Source of the DNA: Zeugodacus cucurbitae
Lineage: Eukaryota > Arthropoda > Insecta > Diptera > Tephritidae
Assembly: GCF_028554725.1 (NCBI RefSeq)
Contig: NC_071669.1
Location: 58,833,001-58,897,000 of the forward strand
DNA: 64,000 nt
Direction: 5' to 3'
Part shown: positions 33,140 to 45,567 of the stretch, piece after piece
Numbering within the stretch: the stretch's first letter is position 1
Layout: each line of letters starts with the position of its first letter
The notes under the pieces: model-generated
What the model saw: only the letters and a program-made list of their open reading frames with translations
Told to the model about the DNA's origin: nothing
The model's database searches: none
Position numbers and translations under genes: made by a program

Positions 33140-34313
33140 AAGAATAAAAGAATCGTTCATAATTTTGTAATCCTAACACCTGCCAGACCTAGTACTTTCA
33201 GCTCTTTCACACAATATGAAACAACTGCTGCTCATTGAATTAACCCACTTGACGTTCATGCCACAACTGATCAGCATTGAAAATGCAAATGCAAAATGCA
33301 AAGGCAATTGAAAAAATAAATAAATTGAAATTAGCTCACGACTTCTTATGGCATAAAAATTAAGAAGTAAAGGTCCGAAATTTCACAATTTGCATTCACT
33401 TTTGGCGAAATGCAACACTTACTTACACTTTGATTGTCGACGCCTGGGCGCTTTGTTGTTGTGTCTGCAGGTGAGTTTACGAAGCCAACTCTAGGTGTAT
33501 TTGTATGTGTGTGGGCGCTGTTGTGGTTGCAAATGCAAAGTGAACTCGATTTTATTGAAGGGTCACCAATCAGCAGGCAGCTGGTGCCACCAATGCAATC
33601 GTTGCAGTTGCAGCTTCTTTCAGCAGTCTCTGTGTGTTAGATGTAAGGCACCGACAACGATGGCGTAGCAAGTGAAGGTGCATCTGTTTATCACTAAACC
33701 GTTACGAAATTTATGTAGTTTTTTGTTGATTTTTGCTTGTTTACATTCACTTCTTGTCGCTTACAACACAACTACTTCGTATTTTTTGCCTTTTTGTTGT
33801 TGTGTTTTTGCTAATTCATGCACTCGCAAATCGACACTTTATTTGAATGATCTTGTTTCCATTGCCACTGGCAATGTTCTAAGTTTAGTTTTTGGTATTT
33901 TTTAACTTTTCAGCGCGCAACCGTTTTAAACTGCTCAAGAGTTTGCCAGCGTTTGGAGTGCTCGAAATGTAAGCGCACCTCTCATAGTTGCATAAAGACG
34001 CAGATGTAGATGCTGCAGAAAAAGAAAAAAGATTATAATAACCATGATGACAGCTGCGGCAGGTGGCAGTTCTCGGTTGCCAGCTTAGATTGTGCTGTGC
34101 TGCATGTCACTTTTTAAAACCATCAGTGGGTGAATATGTCGACTTTGTATTAATCGCGAGATATATAATACTTATATACGAATTTGAATTTTACAGATAC
34201 ACATATGTATATTTAAACTTAAAGATTTGAGTTTGTTAGTACATATAAATACAAGTGATGGTTAAGCAGAACACCTTGAAAATTAGCTTTCTTCAGATGG
34301 AGAATCAATAGAA
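33140..34313. other. Intergenic stretch, unique
   Basis: No coding exon was supported. The part from 33240 to 34100 is less AT-rich, with repeated TGCAAATGCAAA strings and TTGTTGTTG runs, as in fly regulatory DNA. An open frame at 33434-33905 has no protein-like character. Confidence 0.4.
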
Positions 34314-34315
34314 TA

Positions 34316-35454
34316 TAAGGCGGTTCAAAAAACAGTTTTCAAGCATAAATCGGTCGATACCGGCCTACAATTTCACGTTCGATATTCGTACGAAGTTCAT
34401 TAATCGCCGCTGGCTTTTTCGCTTAGATCATAGACTTGACGTAGTCCCACAGGAAATAGTCTAACGGCGTCAAATCGGACGACCGAGGCGGCCAATTAAC
34501 TGGGCCATTTGATGAGATAACACGTTCACCAAACTTGGTTTTCAATAACTCGATTGTGACATTCGCTGTGTGGCTTGTGGCGCCGTCCTGGTGGAACCAC
34601 ATATTGTCAAAGTCCTTATCATCGAATTCGGACAAAAATATTCGGTTATCATTGAGCGGTAGCGATTCCCATTGACAGTAACGTGCCAGCCATGATCATC
34701 ATTTAAGAAGTACGGCCCAGTGATGCCGCCGGCCCATAAACCACACCAAACCGTAAATTTTTCTGGATGCGATAGTGACTCATGAAGTACGTGTGGATTG
34801 CTGCCTGACCAATAATGTAAATTTTGCTTATTGACGAAGCCATTCAGCCAGAAATAAGCCTCATCGCTGAAGATGATTTTTCGTTGAAAATTCGGATCAT
34901 TTTCAAGTTGTTGCTCAGCCCAGTTCACGATAATACTACCATTCTGGTAGTCAAGCGGTTTCAGTTATTGCTTCAATTCGATATTGTAACGATGTAGGCC
35001 GAGATCTTTTCGCAAAGTTCGCCACAACGACGTCACAGAGAAGTCCAACGCTTGAGAACGACATGTGAGAGAGAGAGAGACTGATTTGGGTCTTCCTCAA
35101 TTGATGCCTAGCGGCAGCAATATTCTCAACACTACGGGTACTTATTTGCCTCACTGGCACAGGAACATTTTGTACTGTGCCTTTGAATTCACATTTTTCC
35201 ACTAGACGCTTAATTGTTGATCTGACAGGACGATGATGACGACAATAAATTGGACGTAGCGCTCTTAAAGTTGACGCCACTGACACCTAATTTCGGTGGT
35301 AAATTTTAATAATTTGGACTCGTTGTTGGATCGAATATCTTCCCATGATGAAATGACAAACCTTACTGAAGAGAAATGTCAACAGAGCGGGAAATGGCGT
35401 CGTTTGCTGTACCTATCGATCTACTTTTGTAGCGTCTCTTTTGAAAAACACTTA
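34316..35454 (-). mobile_element. DD41D mariner, rosa-like (inactive)
   Basis: 1139 bases flanked by TA (34314-34315 and 35455-35456). The ends are imperfect inverted repeats: TAAGGCGGTTCAAAAAAC at the left; TAAGTGTTTTTCAAAAGA, reversed, at the right. The minus strand encodes a broken transposase whose last two catalytic Asp residues are separated by 41 residues, the spacing of the rosa group first described in Ceratitis rosa. A GA run near 35071-35083 has expanded inside the coding region. Confidence 0.85.
34423..35286 (-). pseudogene. DD41D transposase remnants in three frames
   Basis: The order on the minus strand is: 35286-34951, DNA-binding part (ends near AITETA); 34928-34542, with IIFSDEAYFWLNG (first catalytic Asp) and WAGGITGPYF; and 34635-34423, with WFHQDGATSHTA (second Asp) and PPRSSDLTPLDYFLW (third Asp). 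The count from the Asp in HQDG to the Asp in LTPLD is 41 residues between. Frameshifts near 34940 and 34635 and the GA expansion separate the pieces, so no active enzyme is made. Confidence 0.9.
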
Positions 35455-35456
35455 TA

Positions 35457-35750
35457 ACACTTTCTTACTTGCCGAGTGGTAAAAATTTCTTGTGTATAGG
35501 CCGCTGTATTGGATAAATAGGTTGATATAAGTATTTATTCTAACTGGGCTTAGGACTTCATTAGCCATCGTTCTCTGTGTTCTTGGAAACGTTCCTAATT
35601 TTTGCCAAAATTTGATTTTCAACCTACTGAATATTAAATTCTTTAAATGGTTTTATGATATGCTTTAACTAATATTGGAATACTTTAATAATTATGGAAC
35701 TGTCTCTAGTGATCGAAACCTGTTCTCTGTTTTGCTGGGCTGGGATTAGA
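35457..35750. other. Short gap between two elements
   Basis: Nothing recognised. Confidence 0.4.
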
Positions 35751-36391
35751 TTATACCCTGAACAGACAGGGACACCCTGAATATATTAAGTTTGTCACGA
35801 AGTTTGTAACACCCAGCGTCCAAGGAAGCGTCGGAGGCCCTATAAAATAAATATATAAATGATCAGTATGTTGAGCTGAGTCGATTTAGCCATGTCCGTC
35901 TGTCTGTCTGTATATATACGAGCTAGTCCTTCAGTTTTTAAGATATCGTTTTGAAATTTTGCAGATGTTATTTTCTCTTCAAGAAGCTGCTCATTTGTAG
36001 GAACTGCCGATATCGGACCACTATATCATATAGCTGCCATACAAACTGAACGATCGGAATCAATGGAAAACTTCCGCATATCTTCACGAAATTTGGTGTG
36101 AGTTATTGTTCATAGAAATAATTTAATCTCCGAAAAAATTGTTCAGATCGGTTAACTATAGCATATAGCTGCCATACAAACCGAACGAACGGAATCAATT
36201 GTTCAGATCGGTTAACTATATAACCTTAATGTTTCCTTAATGTTGCAAACAATCCGGCTAAAAAGTATTAGTAAAATGTTTTCTTTTTTTTTTAATTACT
36301 TTTTCTTACGTCTTTAGATTTGCTTAAACACATAGTTACTAAAAGAAATGTACCTGTGAAGGGTATATTAGCTTCGGTACGTTTTTTCTTG
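35751..36391 (+). mobile_element. INE-like family B, copy 2
   Basis: It runs from TTATACCCTGAACAG to TTTTTTCTTG. It has the AAGCGTCGGAGGCCCTATAA block, a CTGTCTGTC run near 35900 and the unit CATATAGCTGCCATACAAAC twice (near 36029 and 36162). The 5' palindrome is disturbed by a small insertion (GACAGGGACA), and half of the 3' hairpin (GCCGAAG) is deleted. Confidence 0.88.
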
Positions 36392-37855
36392 TTTGCCTTG
36401 AGTTCGTTAATGGCAATCATTTATTGTGAGGGAATGAATTTTCAAAATTTTCTGAGTCGATGTTTGTATGGTTTGATGAATTATCAATTACGTACACTTT
36501 TTACAAAGGGAATGTGAAATCATCTTCGAAATGCCAATAAAATACTGAGCTAAAAGTGCAGGATTAATGTTCAAAGGACAGAGATCGAATGACTTTGCAA
36601 ATGCATGACTTAAATCGACGATTAACGTTATTCTGTCCGATAGAGTTTTCGAATATGATATATTTTGAATATAAGTTCGATATTGTATGTATATATATTT
36701 ACTCCCTTACTAAAAATGTATTGGATCCGAAATTTGTGAAGCCAAATTTAAAATAGTTGCTTTATATAAAAGGAAAGGTCTTGAGCTCTATTAGTTAAAT
36801 AGTCAATTGAGAAGGCCGAATAGTTATTTTTAGACAAAATAATAAAACCGAGTTTTTTTGAGGTCACCAACTAAATGTATTCCTTTTTCGAAAAAAAAAT
36901 TCATTAAATTAATTTTTGAAAAATTTTAGACTTTTCAAAAGTTTCACTAAAAATATGACTAAATGACTAAATAATTTAGTTAAATTAGTAAAGAAAGAAA
37001 TTAAATTAGTGAAAATAGGTTTTTAATTTTCCTAAAATATAATTTCAATAATAAAATAAAAAGTTCCCTCCCTAATACCCAAGTTCTTTTCACACACTGT
37101 GCATGCTTCTTTTGAATGCAGTGTGACGATGGTGTCTTCATTAGCTTAAAATGAATTTCATATCACGCGCCTGCGGATTTAAATTGTTTACATTAATGCA
37201 GACAGACACAAACACTCGCATTGCATTTGTATTTTTGTATATATTTGGTTCATGGCAGAGCTCTAAAAATAATCGTAATCTCAATCGCAAAAAATACAAT
37301 TCATAAGCTCATTTTCAATGCGAAAAGTGGTGTTGAATGCAGACAATTTTACTGGGACATTGTTGAGCTTTGTTTTTGCCGCCGGCCGTTTGGCCTTGTG
37401 CGCGTAAAGCTGTCGCTTTGGGTTAAACTGCAAATGAAATGCGCCAACTTGAGTGAGTGTAATCAGAAACTAATAGTGTATATATTGTTTGTTATTGTCA
37501 TTTGTGTTTCTTTTTTTAATTATATTGTAATTTGATGCCTTTGTTGATCCGTTGAACAATATGTTTAAATATAGAAATTCTGAAATTGTGTTACAAAGAT
37601 TTGGAAAAGCTCAAAAATGAGTGTAATACTACCTATCAAACTCCTCTTCTTCAGGAATGGTATCTGCATAAGATGATTTAAATGATTACTTTATAGTTGA
37701 ATAAGATTGGATACGATTTTTTCTAGGAATTATTTAATAGACAATGCTATAGAATGATGAAAATACGTGGGAATTAGTCCAAGTTCAATGAGAGGTCTTG
37801 GCTTAAATCAGGTCGGTATTCAGCTGTTGGAATTCTCTTAGCTTATGATATTGGC
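36392..37855. other. Intergenic stretch, nothing recognised
   Basis: AT-rich up to about 37080, then mixed. An open frame at 37221-37535 has no motif or splice support. No repeat was identified. Confidence 0.4.
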
Positions 37856-37859
37856 CTTC

Positions 37860-38620
37860 CTTAAAAGTCTTATTCAAGGAGTTCGGCGTCAAGGACATAT
37901 TTAGGCTACCAGACCACTGTAGCGTTGCTTGATTACGGGAGCAGCTGATAAATTATTCTGAAGTTCTACCGCTTTCAGGATAAGGAGCATACACTCGGAT
38001 AGCAGAACGGCAATCCTGGAGATGTGCTCGCTGACTGTTTTCTCAAAACAACTCAAGAAGTGCTTGATCTCACTATCAATAGAGTCAAGCTACTTTAGTA
38101 TCAGGAACGTTTGAGTTCCAGACCATAGTGGTATCGCTGAGAAAAGCAGAGCCGAAAAGCTTGCGCGTAAGGGCTCCCTAGCTATAACCTTATCAGATGG
38201 TACCTCTATCCTCCTGTATCTTGGCGCTGGATCAGTAGTCTTCGATTGAACATGGCATGCATTGGCTAACGACCAGTTCACAATGGAGTAGAATATGAGT
38301 TCAGCTATTTACTCCTAGCAAGGTTCAGCTCGTCGTAGTGGTAGGATTCTTTACTGATCTTCGCCGTGAGGCTAAATATCCTGCCGGATGCAAATCGCCA
38401 AAGACTTCTAGATTGAGACTTCTAGACACTTTCTTCTTCACTGTCCAGCTTCCCTAGAATGCGGCTGAAACAGCTTGGCAGGGCGAACTTCGACGAATCA
38501 GTTGAACTGTCATGAATACATATAAGTTGCTTCAACAAAATTCATTTGTCGGCTCTTGTGGGTCTTCGACATCCATTTTGAGGAGTTTGAGACATCACAA
38601 AGGACTGCCGATTTCAGCTC
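37860..38620 (+). pseudogene. LINE 3' end relic with RNase H domain
   Basis: Plus-strand fragments in several frames read the RNase H domain of an I/Loa-type LINE: FRLPDHCSV near 37890, IHSDSRTAIL near 37989 (the Asp is a catalytic position), VPDHSGIAEKSRAEKLARKG near 38115, and HFLLHCPAS near 38430. Stops and frameshifts are frequent. The order is that of the family, so the identification is firmer than any one motif. It probably continues to the 3' untranslated part near 38610. Confidence 0.7.
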
Positions 38621-39477
38621 AGACAAATAAGAATATCATTATATTAATTTTTTTTTACGGAAAATTAAAGATTTTTCAATATGACCGATAGTATTAAGGA
38701 ACACTGGAGAAGTAAATGAACAATTAACTTAACAAATTATTTAAAATTTTTTTCTCATTCCATTTCAAAAATTCTGTTCAACAGTTAAAACTCAAGCAAC
38801 AACAACAACAAAAGTAATTATACACCGAAGAAGCGCTAGCACTTTTTCACCCAGTTGGTTTGTGATTTATTGGTCTCAATTAAATTTACTAGGCTAACAA
38901 GCACAACAGCAACAACAAAAAAATCGAACGAGCGCAACACAACAAACGTGAATTATGTGCGAAGTATACAAATGCAACTGAAAATTGTAACAACACAAAC
39001 ATAACAGTACATACATACATATATATGTAGAAATATATATAGACGTGTGTCTGTAAATAAACCTTACAATAAAGAATTGTGCGCGAATTCGTTAACAACG
39101 AAAATGCTAACAAAACACCCACTTAATTGTACTCATTTAAATGAGCGCAAACACACACATATCTCGCGATTATCTATCAACAGTTTTTGCTTTTGTTATA
39201 CTCCCGCTTGTTGCTGTTAATCAGCTCATATTCTACTCCATTGTGTTGAAGTGGGAGCACACGTTGTAAGGTAGTTTGTATAGTTTGTAGGTTATGTTGA
39301 AATTTTTGGATGCTTTTTTGAATGCACGCTCGGCACGGGCGAGTGCGTGCCGCCACGGATATTCACATATCTATACTTAAGTTTATTTGTAGTGCAAATG
39401 CATGCGAGTGTTAGCTGGGATGTATCGACCGACCATAAACAGTCAATAACCGCAGGTATCTTCTGTTACATATACGA
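38621..39477. other. Intergenic stretch, nothing recognised
   Basis: AT-rich DNA with CAA runs (near 38800 and 38905) and a GCAACAACAA-type composition. No gene was supported. Confidence 0.4.
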
Positions 39478-39482
39478 TATGA

Positions 39483-39828
39483 ATAACTACAGTCTTGTGC
39501 AAAATTTTGGTAACTTTTGGATACCAAAATTTTTGTTTTTTAATAACTACAGTCTTGTTAAAAATTTTTGCAACTTTTGGATACATTTATTTTAAATAAC
39601 TTTTGGAAAAAATTGTTGTTTTTTAATAAGTACAGTGCTGTTAAAACATTTTAGCAACTTTTGCTTTAAATTTTTATTTAATAATTACAGTCTTGTTAAA
39701 AATCTTAGCAACTTTTTGATGAATTTTTTTTAATAAGTACAGTGCTGTTAAAAATTTTTAGCAACTTTTGGAAAAAATTGTTGTTTTTTAATAAGTACAG
39801 TGCTGTTAAAAAAATTTAGCGGCTTTTT
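39483..39828. repeat. Minisatellite, about six units
   Basis: A unit of about 50-85 bases, TAATAASTACAGTSYTGTTAAAA followed by AGCAACTTTTGG (S = C/G, Y = C/T), occurs at about 39483, 39542, 39627, 39685, 39735 and 39792. Two variants exist: CTACAGTCTTG (or TTACAGTCTTG) and GTACAGTGCTG. Confidence 0.85.
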
Positions 39829-40154
39829 AGTAATTAAAATAAATGTTTCTGACCAAAAATTGTCTCTTATTCGAAAATGTTGAGACATATAAATAAAATA
39901 TGTAATATGAAAAATATATTTAGACCAAACTTCTTCTCAATTTTTTTTCAGCATAATAAACTTCTCCCAACAACTACTATTAATATAAATTAACAATATA
40001 TAATATATAAAATCTGAATTAATTAAATGTTCCAAAAATATACTTCAGACAGCTGCCTAAATTCTGCACAACACTGTAAGCCTTTAAATTAAAACACATA
40101 TGTATATTCAACCATATAAAAACATATGTTTATTTTCGTACCTTAAGCTTCGTA
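39829..40154. other. AT-rich stretch
   Basis: No feature beyond possible 3' untranslated sequence of the minus-strand gene ending at 40155. Confidence 0.35.
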
Positions 40155-40316
40155 TTATTCGCTAACATATCGATATTCTTCGGCACGCATTGCTTTACTC
40201 ATCTCACGTTTTTGCATTAAATTGACTTTGGCACGTTCACTCTTCGTCGATTGCGATTGCGCATTGTTATTGTATTGTACTTGGTGGTTTATGTTCCAGC
40301 ACGTGAAATTGCAACA
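40155..40316 (-). CDS. Terminal coding exon of an unrecognised gene
   Basis: On the minus strand, directly after an acceptor (CACTGGCAG with a pyrimidine-rich tract before it), 53 codons run to a TAA at 40155-40157. The codons look like real coding: the frame begins CCNFTCWNIN, passes an Asn/Gln/Ser-rich linker and ends in a charged, helix-prone segment, KSERAKVNLMQKREMSKAMR, then AEEYRYVSE. The base composition is clearly less AT-rich than both flanks. No earlier exon was found up to 46 kb on this strand, so the rest of the gene either has short exons that were missed or lies beyond a large intron. The Cys cluster and charged tail might be a cytoplasmic C-terminus of a membrane protein, but this is speculation. 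Confidence 0.55.
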   Translation of the reverse strand, partial: CCNFTCWNINHQVQYNNNAQSQSTKSERAKVNLMQKREMSKAMRAEEYRYVSE

Positions 40317-41116
40317 CTGCCAGTGTATGAAAGGGAAAAAGGTTCAAAAAAGTTAAATATTAATGAAGTTAGAATGGCTTGTTCGGTATAGGATCAAAAA
40401 ATTATTTTCAAAATTCAAATTTACAATTTTTTGTTTAAGTTAAGTAAATTAGATATACATATTTAAATCTCAATAATAATTAAATTAATTAATAATTAAA
40501 TAAAAAAATATATATAAAAGTAAATCAGAAATTTAAAAGATTTAAAAAATATTTTAATTAAAAATTATATATAATAAAATAGAATAATGATCTGTTGAAG
40601 GTCTCAAACACTTTTTACTCAATTTGAAATTTTTATTTTGAACAAACAAATTCCAAATTTGATAGCACCCTTATTATTCAATAGTGGATAATTCCAGTAT
40701 TACTGCCCTAGTTATATTAATTTCACAACAACAAATATATGCATGCTATCGCTTGCACACAAAAATTGAATAATTATTGCGATGAAATATTTATGAAAAT
40801 TAATGTATGTAAAATGAGACTTATTAACCATAAACCGCAAATTACAAATCAAACCCGCATAAACTGCCGCTTAAAATTCATTTAACTAGTTAACGCCTAA
40901 TGATATCAACATTTAATTTCATTTGGCCGATTTACACGTTTTGGATCAGAGCGACCTTTTTTTTGTTTTTATTGAAACCTAACTGAACCGAAACTAAATT
41001 TGTTTGACATTCATTTAAAAATAATATTGAGGTCATTACACTTTCTACTTTAGTACTTTTGCAATTCATCAATAATAAATAATTTTTTCAAACTTTTTCT
41101 TTCCAAAAGTTCTGAG
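40317..41116. other. AT-rich stretch, probably intron
   Basis: Lies upstream of the minus-strand exon at 40155. No further exon was identified. Confidence 0.35.
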
Positions 41117-41120
41117 TTAA

Positions 41121-41719
41121 GGTTAGGTAGGTTTCAGAGGCTAAAACAAGGATATTATTTTATTTTCTTTTTAAATATATACATCAATATATTTCATTTA
41201 AACAATTCAGCGTATGAAAGATACATGTTTAAACAGTATTTTGTGAAATTTTTGTTTAAAAATTCCGAAAACTCAGACGTTGGCATCTCATCTCCCATGA
41301 CGTGTCCAAAAAAATGGTCTTACGGTGGACATCATAACTCATGATTATATATATATATTTGGTCATGATTGGTTCATCTAAAAATAATAAACCAAAAATA
41401 TTTCGATAGTGCATGGATACATTTAGGTAATGAACTATTTAATCGAAAAAATAGTTGTAATAAAAATAAAAAATCTGTTCATTAACTAGATAATGCTATT
41501 TCAAAGATGTGTGCAAAATTTTAACAAAATCGCTTCATAACTTTTTGAGATATCGTACCTGATGGATGGAACTTCCAAAGGGTATATCTCTTAGAATATT
41601 ACTCGGATTGATTTGATATTTTTGGATAATATTTTAAACATATATATTGCACTATTTAATAAGACAACAAAAACTTTTTCAAAATTAAAAAACTAAAAAA
41701 TTGAAACCCACCTATCCCC
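41121..41719. mobile_element. TTAA-flanked MITE, family C copy 1
   Basis: A 599-base element between TTAA sites (41117-41120 and 41720-41723). The right end, reversed, reads GGGGATAGGTGGGTTTCA and the left end GGTTAGGTAGGTTTCA, so they are terminal inverted repeats. It shares long stretches with copy 2 at 44713, for example CCGAAAACTCAGACGTTGGC. Non-coding and probably piggyBac-mobilised, judging from the TTAA target. Confidence 0.82.
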
Positions 41720-41723
41720 TTAA

Positions 41724-44708
41724 AGCTGGAGCCTTTAGACAGATGAATAATGAGTAAAGTTCATTGGAATTCAAAACAAAAATAAATAATTATTTCAAAT
41801 TGTTTATATTGATTAACACATATCAATTTATAGAAAGCTGTGCTCATATTGATCTATTTGCAACAGTAATTGACACAAATACTTGTCGAATGAAATTGTA
41901 ATTGATGATTTGAAAATATTCATTCTGACTTTTTTGCAACAATAAAAATTCTTTCAAATTTTTTATATGCGATCATTTACCATTTGTCTGCCAGTTTTTT
42001 ACTACAAAACTTATAATTATATCGAGTATGATTCCTTAAAAAAATATTATGAGTATATGCCATGACATTATTTCCATTTCTTTTTATTATACGCCGTTTG
42101 ATTGATCGTTTTTCATTAAACTTTGTAAAAGTTTATATAAAAAAGTGCAAACATTCGATGGATTTTTTCCGTTACCTTTTTATATAAACCATTGCACAAT
42201 ATTAACGGATAATTATATGACAAGTTTTTATATAAAGCACATAAATTAACAAAGGTGAAAAAAGTGGGAGAGCAACAAGTACAAGAACAATGGTGAACAC
42301 TCCCAACCCATAATACAGTTCTGGCTACAAGTAGTAAGAGCCAAAGGCAACTTAAAATACAATTAAATTGTGGCCACAGAATTTCCGTTACGTACTTAAT
42401 GTAGATGAGTTTAAATGCAAAGATATTAAATTTAAGGCGTCAAAAGCTTTAAACTGAAGCTTCGATTTTTTTTTTTCAAATATACTTAGCTTTTTAATAA
42501 ATTTAGATATATTGAAATATTTTTTGTGATAAAAACATATGAATAGTTACAAATTTAAAGTTTGTTTTTATATTATTTATACATTTCCGATTATAACTCG
42601 GCTTTAAAAATCTTTATCAAATCAACTGTATCCTATATTATTTGATATTTTAAAAATTGTTTGCAATTTATTTACTTATTCAATTATATACTGATCATAT
42701 ATTTCATACTGATTTCTCAAGCAAACCGGATGTAAAATAAAGCACGGCTTTCAAAACCACGCCTAAATGTAGGCATCGAAATTAACTTTAAGCTTATGGT
42801 AGATTGGCTTTTAAGCACAGTTTTATCTTGAACACACACCGAACACAATTTGAAAGGCAGTGTTGCTGTTAGAGTAAAATAAACACCAAGTCAGAAAATG
42901 TAAGTTTTGGTAACACATAATAGAAATAAGCATATATTTATATTAACTAGAAAGAAGAAAATAAAAAAAATGGCACTTGGAAATATTTTCGGAATAATGG
43001 TATTTAGAAAATGTAACACGATTAAAAGAAACACTCTAAATTTAATTCTCCAATTTAAATTATATATTTTTCATCTTGCACCTTGCATCTTGCAGACCGC
43101 TCCGGCTTTGCATGGGTTTAAATAAATATTTCAAAAATTATAAGTTTTTACACACTCTCGTGGGTTCATTTTCAAGTGGAAAATGAGGAAAATTCGAATA
43201 TGAAATTATTTTTATTTGTAATGAGCTAAAACGTGATTACAACCTCTAGTCTTTGGTGTCCGTTGTATTTCACTCTGATTATGAAGCGTGCTTGGTTTTG
43301 AAATTTTGCTCAGCAAGCAGGTGCAAGCGCTCGTTACTCGACTCTCTGGCACCCGATTGCGATGCGAAGAGAATGACTTGCAAGATGATTATCAGTCTCA
43401 GATTATGATTCTCCATCACGGAGTCTTTTTGATACCTTCACCTGGGACCTATTTACAGAAAGTTGAAATTCTAGCATTAAATATAGTCTATGTTACTCGG
43501 GGTAAATGTAGCTTTCCAATGGTGAAAGAGTTTTTGAAATCGGCACAGTAGTTTTTGAGTTTATTCATTACAAACATACTTACAAATCTTTCCTCTTTGT
43601 AATAGTAGTATAGATAATATAGAATTTAAACATGGTAGGGAAAATGTTACTCACAAACTTAAATTCAAATTGGCTGAGTGGTTTATAAATATGTAGATAT
43701 AATTTCATGCAAACTGGGCGATGTCACGCCTGCAGTTCAATATTTATGCTGAAATATATACTCCTAGTAAACACATCATTCTTGCATCGCTTTATAGGGA
43801 TATCCTTGGCATTCACATATTTAACAGTTCTATAAATCATATAAAGATTTAAAAAGAAAATATTTCAATAATACCCAATAATTCGTCAGTTGTATAAATA
43901 AATCGTGATATTTAATATCATCATATGGAAATTCGAAGCATTCATGTACCAGACAGTTTAAAAAGGTTTGCATTGTTTTAAAGAGAAAACATTTTTTTTT
44001 TTACAAAATATTATCAACATAACTACCAAAACTGACAATAATTCGACCAGAGGGTTCCCAACTATGTAGACATATTTGTCTATTTCTTCCAAAATAAAAT
44101 GGCAGTTTTGTCGATTACCTCTTTAACGTGTTTAATTTTTTTCAGCGAATATTCTCTCAAGAAAAGAAACACTGGCGACCTGATCCAAAGTTTCTGGAAG
44201 GAATTCGAAACCCGTTTTTGCCCTCGGTTTCTATAATTTTGTACAATTCAAAATATGATCCTTTTTGGTGGAAGCTGTTTGGATCAACCTCATTTTATTG
44301 TCAAACAAACTCATTCTGAAGATGTTTTTTTATGTTATTCTCTCTTTTAGTGTTATATGGCCTGTACAGAATTTTCAAAACTATTTTGAGATGATTGTTT
44401 CATCTGATGTAGAGGCTGGTTTCAATATTCAAGTTACTTGTCGGTATTATTTATTTTTTTTTTTATGGAAAAATAGTGTACGATTAACAGACGGAATTAT
44501 TTTCTAACCCCTTTTTTCAAAATATCGAAAGCACCCATTAAATCGATGGATCTCACGAGCTAAAGATCCGACAGTTGTGAAATTTTTAAATTTGAAGTTT
44601 GGTTCTATCTACCAAACATATGGTGAACTCTAATGCCGCCACATCAAAGACACTATATGAATCGATTTCTCATGTTCAAATGTATGTGAGCTATTTGAGC
44701 TCATCCAC
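41724..44708. other. Intergenic or intronic stretch, nothing firm
   Basis: AT-rich. An ORF after a CAG acceptor-like site at 44145 (to 44319) and another at 43288-43551 were examined and not accepted. GTAAGT at 42900 follows a leader-like stretch but has no partner exon. Confidence 0.35.
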
Positions 44709-44712
44709 TTAA

Positions 44713-45444
44713 GGGGTTAGGTGAGTTTCAGAGACTGAAAACAAAGGAATTTTCATTTTTTTTTTAAATATATAAAATCATATATTTCATTAAAACAATT
44801 TAGCATATCAATTGTGCATATTTAACAGTATTTTGTGAAATTTTTATTTCAAAATTCCGAAAACTCAGACGTTGGCATCTCATCTCCCAAGACGTGTACA
44901 AAAAAAAAAAAATACTCTTGTCGGGGACATCATAACTCATTATTGGTTGATCTTAAATCTAAATATAAAATAAAAATATTTCAATAGTGCGTGCATAAAT
45001 CTAGTTAAGGAACGAAGGAAAGAAGAATATATTTCAATTTGTATTCTTGAAAAAAATAAAAAAAACTCCCTTTTTTGGTAAAATTTTCGGTATATATTGG
45101 CTCGAAAAAATAGTTGTAATAAAAATATATAAAACCCTTCGTTTATTAACTAGATGATGTTATTACAGAGATGTGTGCAAAGATATTTAAACAAAATCGC
45201 TTCATAACTTTTCGAGACATCGTGTCCACCATCTTCAAAAATTTAGTTTAGAGAAAAACGCATTAAAAGTTTTACATTCATATTGACATGGCCTGATTGG
45301 CGGAACTTCCAAAGTGTGTATTTCTTAGAATAATAATCGGATTGTTTTGATATTTTTGGATAATATTTTTAACATATTGCACTATTTAAGAAAATTAAAA
45401 AAATTCTTTGAAAATTTTGAAAAATTTGAAACCCACCCATATTC
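44713..45444. mobile_element. TTAA-flanked MITE, family C copy 2
   Basis: It starts after TTAA (44709-44712) with GGGGTTAGGTGAGTTTCA and ends with AAACCCACCCAT, the degenerate inverted counterpart. About 730 bases long, so it has roughly 130 bases more than copy 1. The right TTAA is mutated. It lies in the same orientation as copy 1, 3.6 kb away. Confidence 0.78.
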
Positions 45445-45561
45445 TTTATTGAATATTTTTTCTTTTATTCTTCACTATCTTACAGTGTTTTCAAACATCA
45501 AACAATCCTCCTTTTATTAAAGAAAAATAAAAAGAATTTGAATTATTTTTTGAGTATTCGT

Positions 45562-45567
45562 TTTATT
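45562..45567 (-). terminator. Candidate poly(A) signal of the RR-2 cuticle gene
   Basis: AATAAA on the minus strand about 540 bases after the stop at 46106; another lies at 45589-45594. Which one is used cannot be told from sequence. Confidence 0.35.

Noticed and set aside
43288..44319. Open frames at 43288-43551 and 44128-44319
   Set aside because: No domain, no consistent splice partners; composition close to the flanks.
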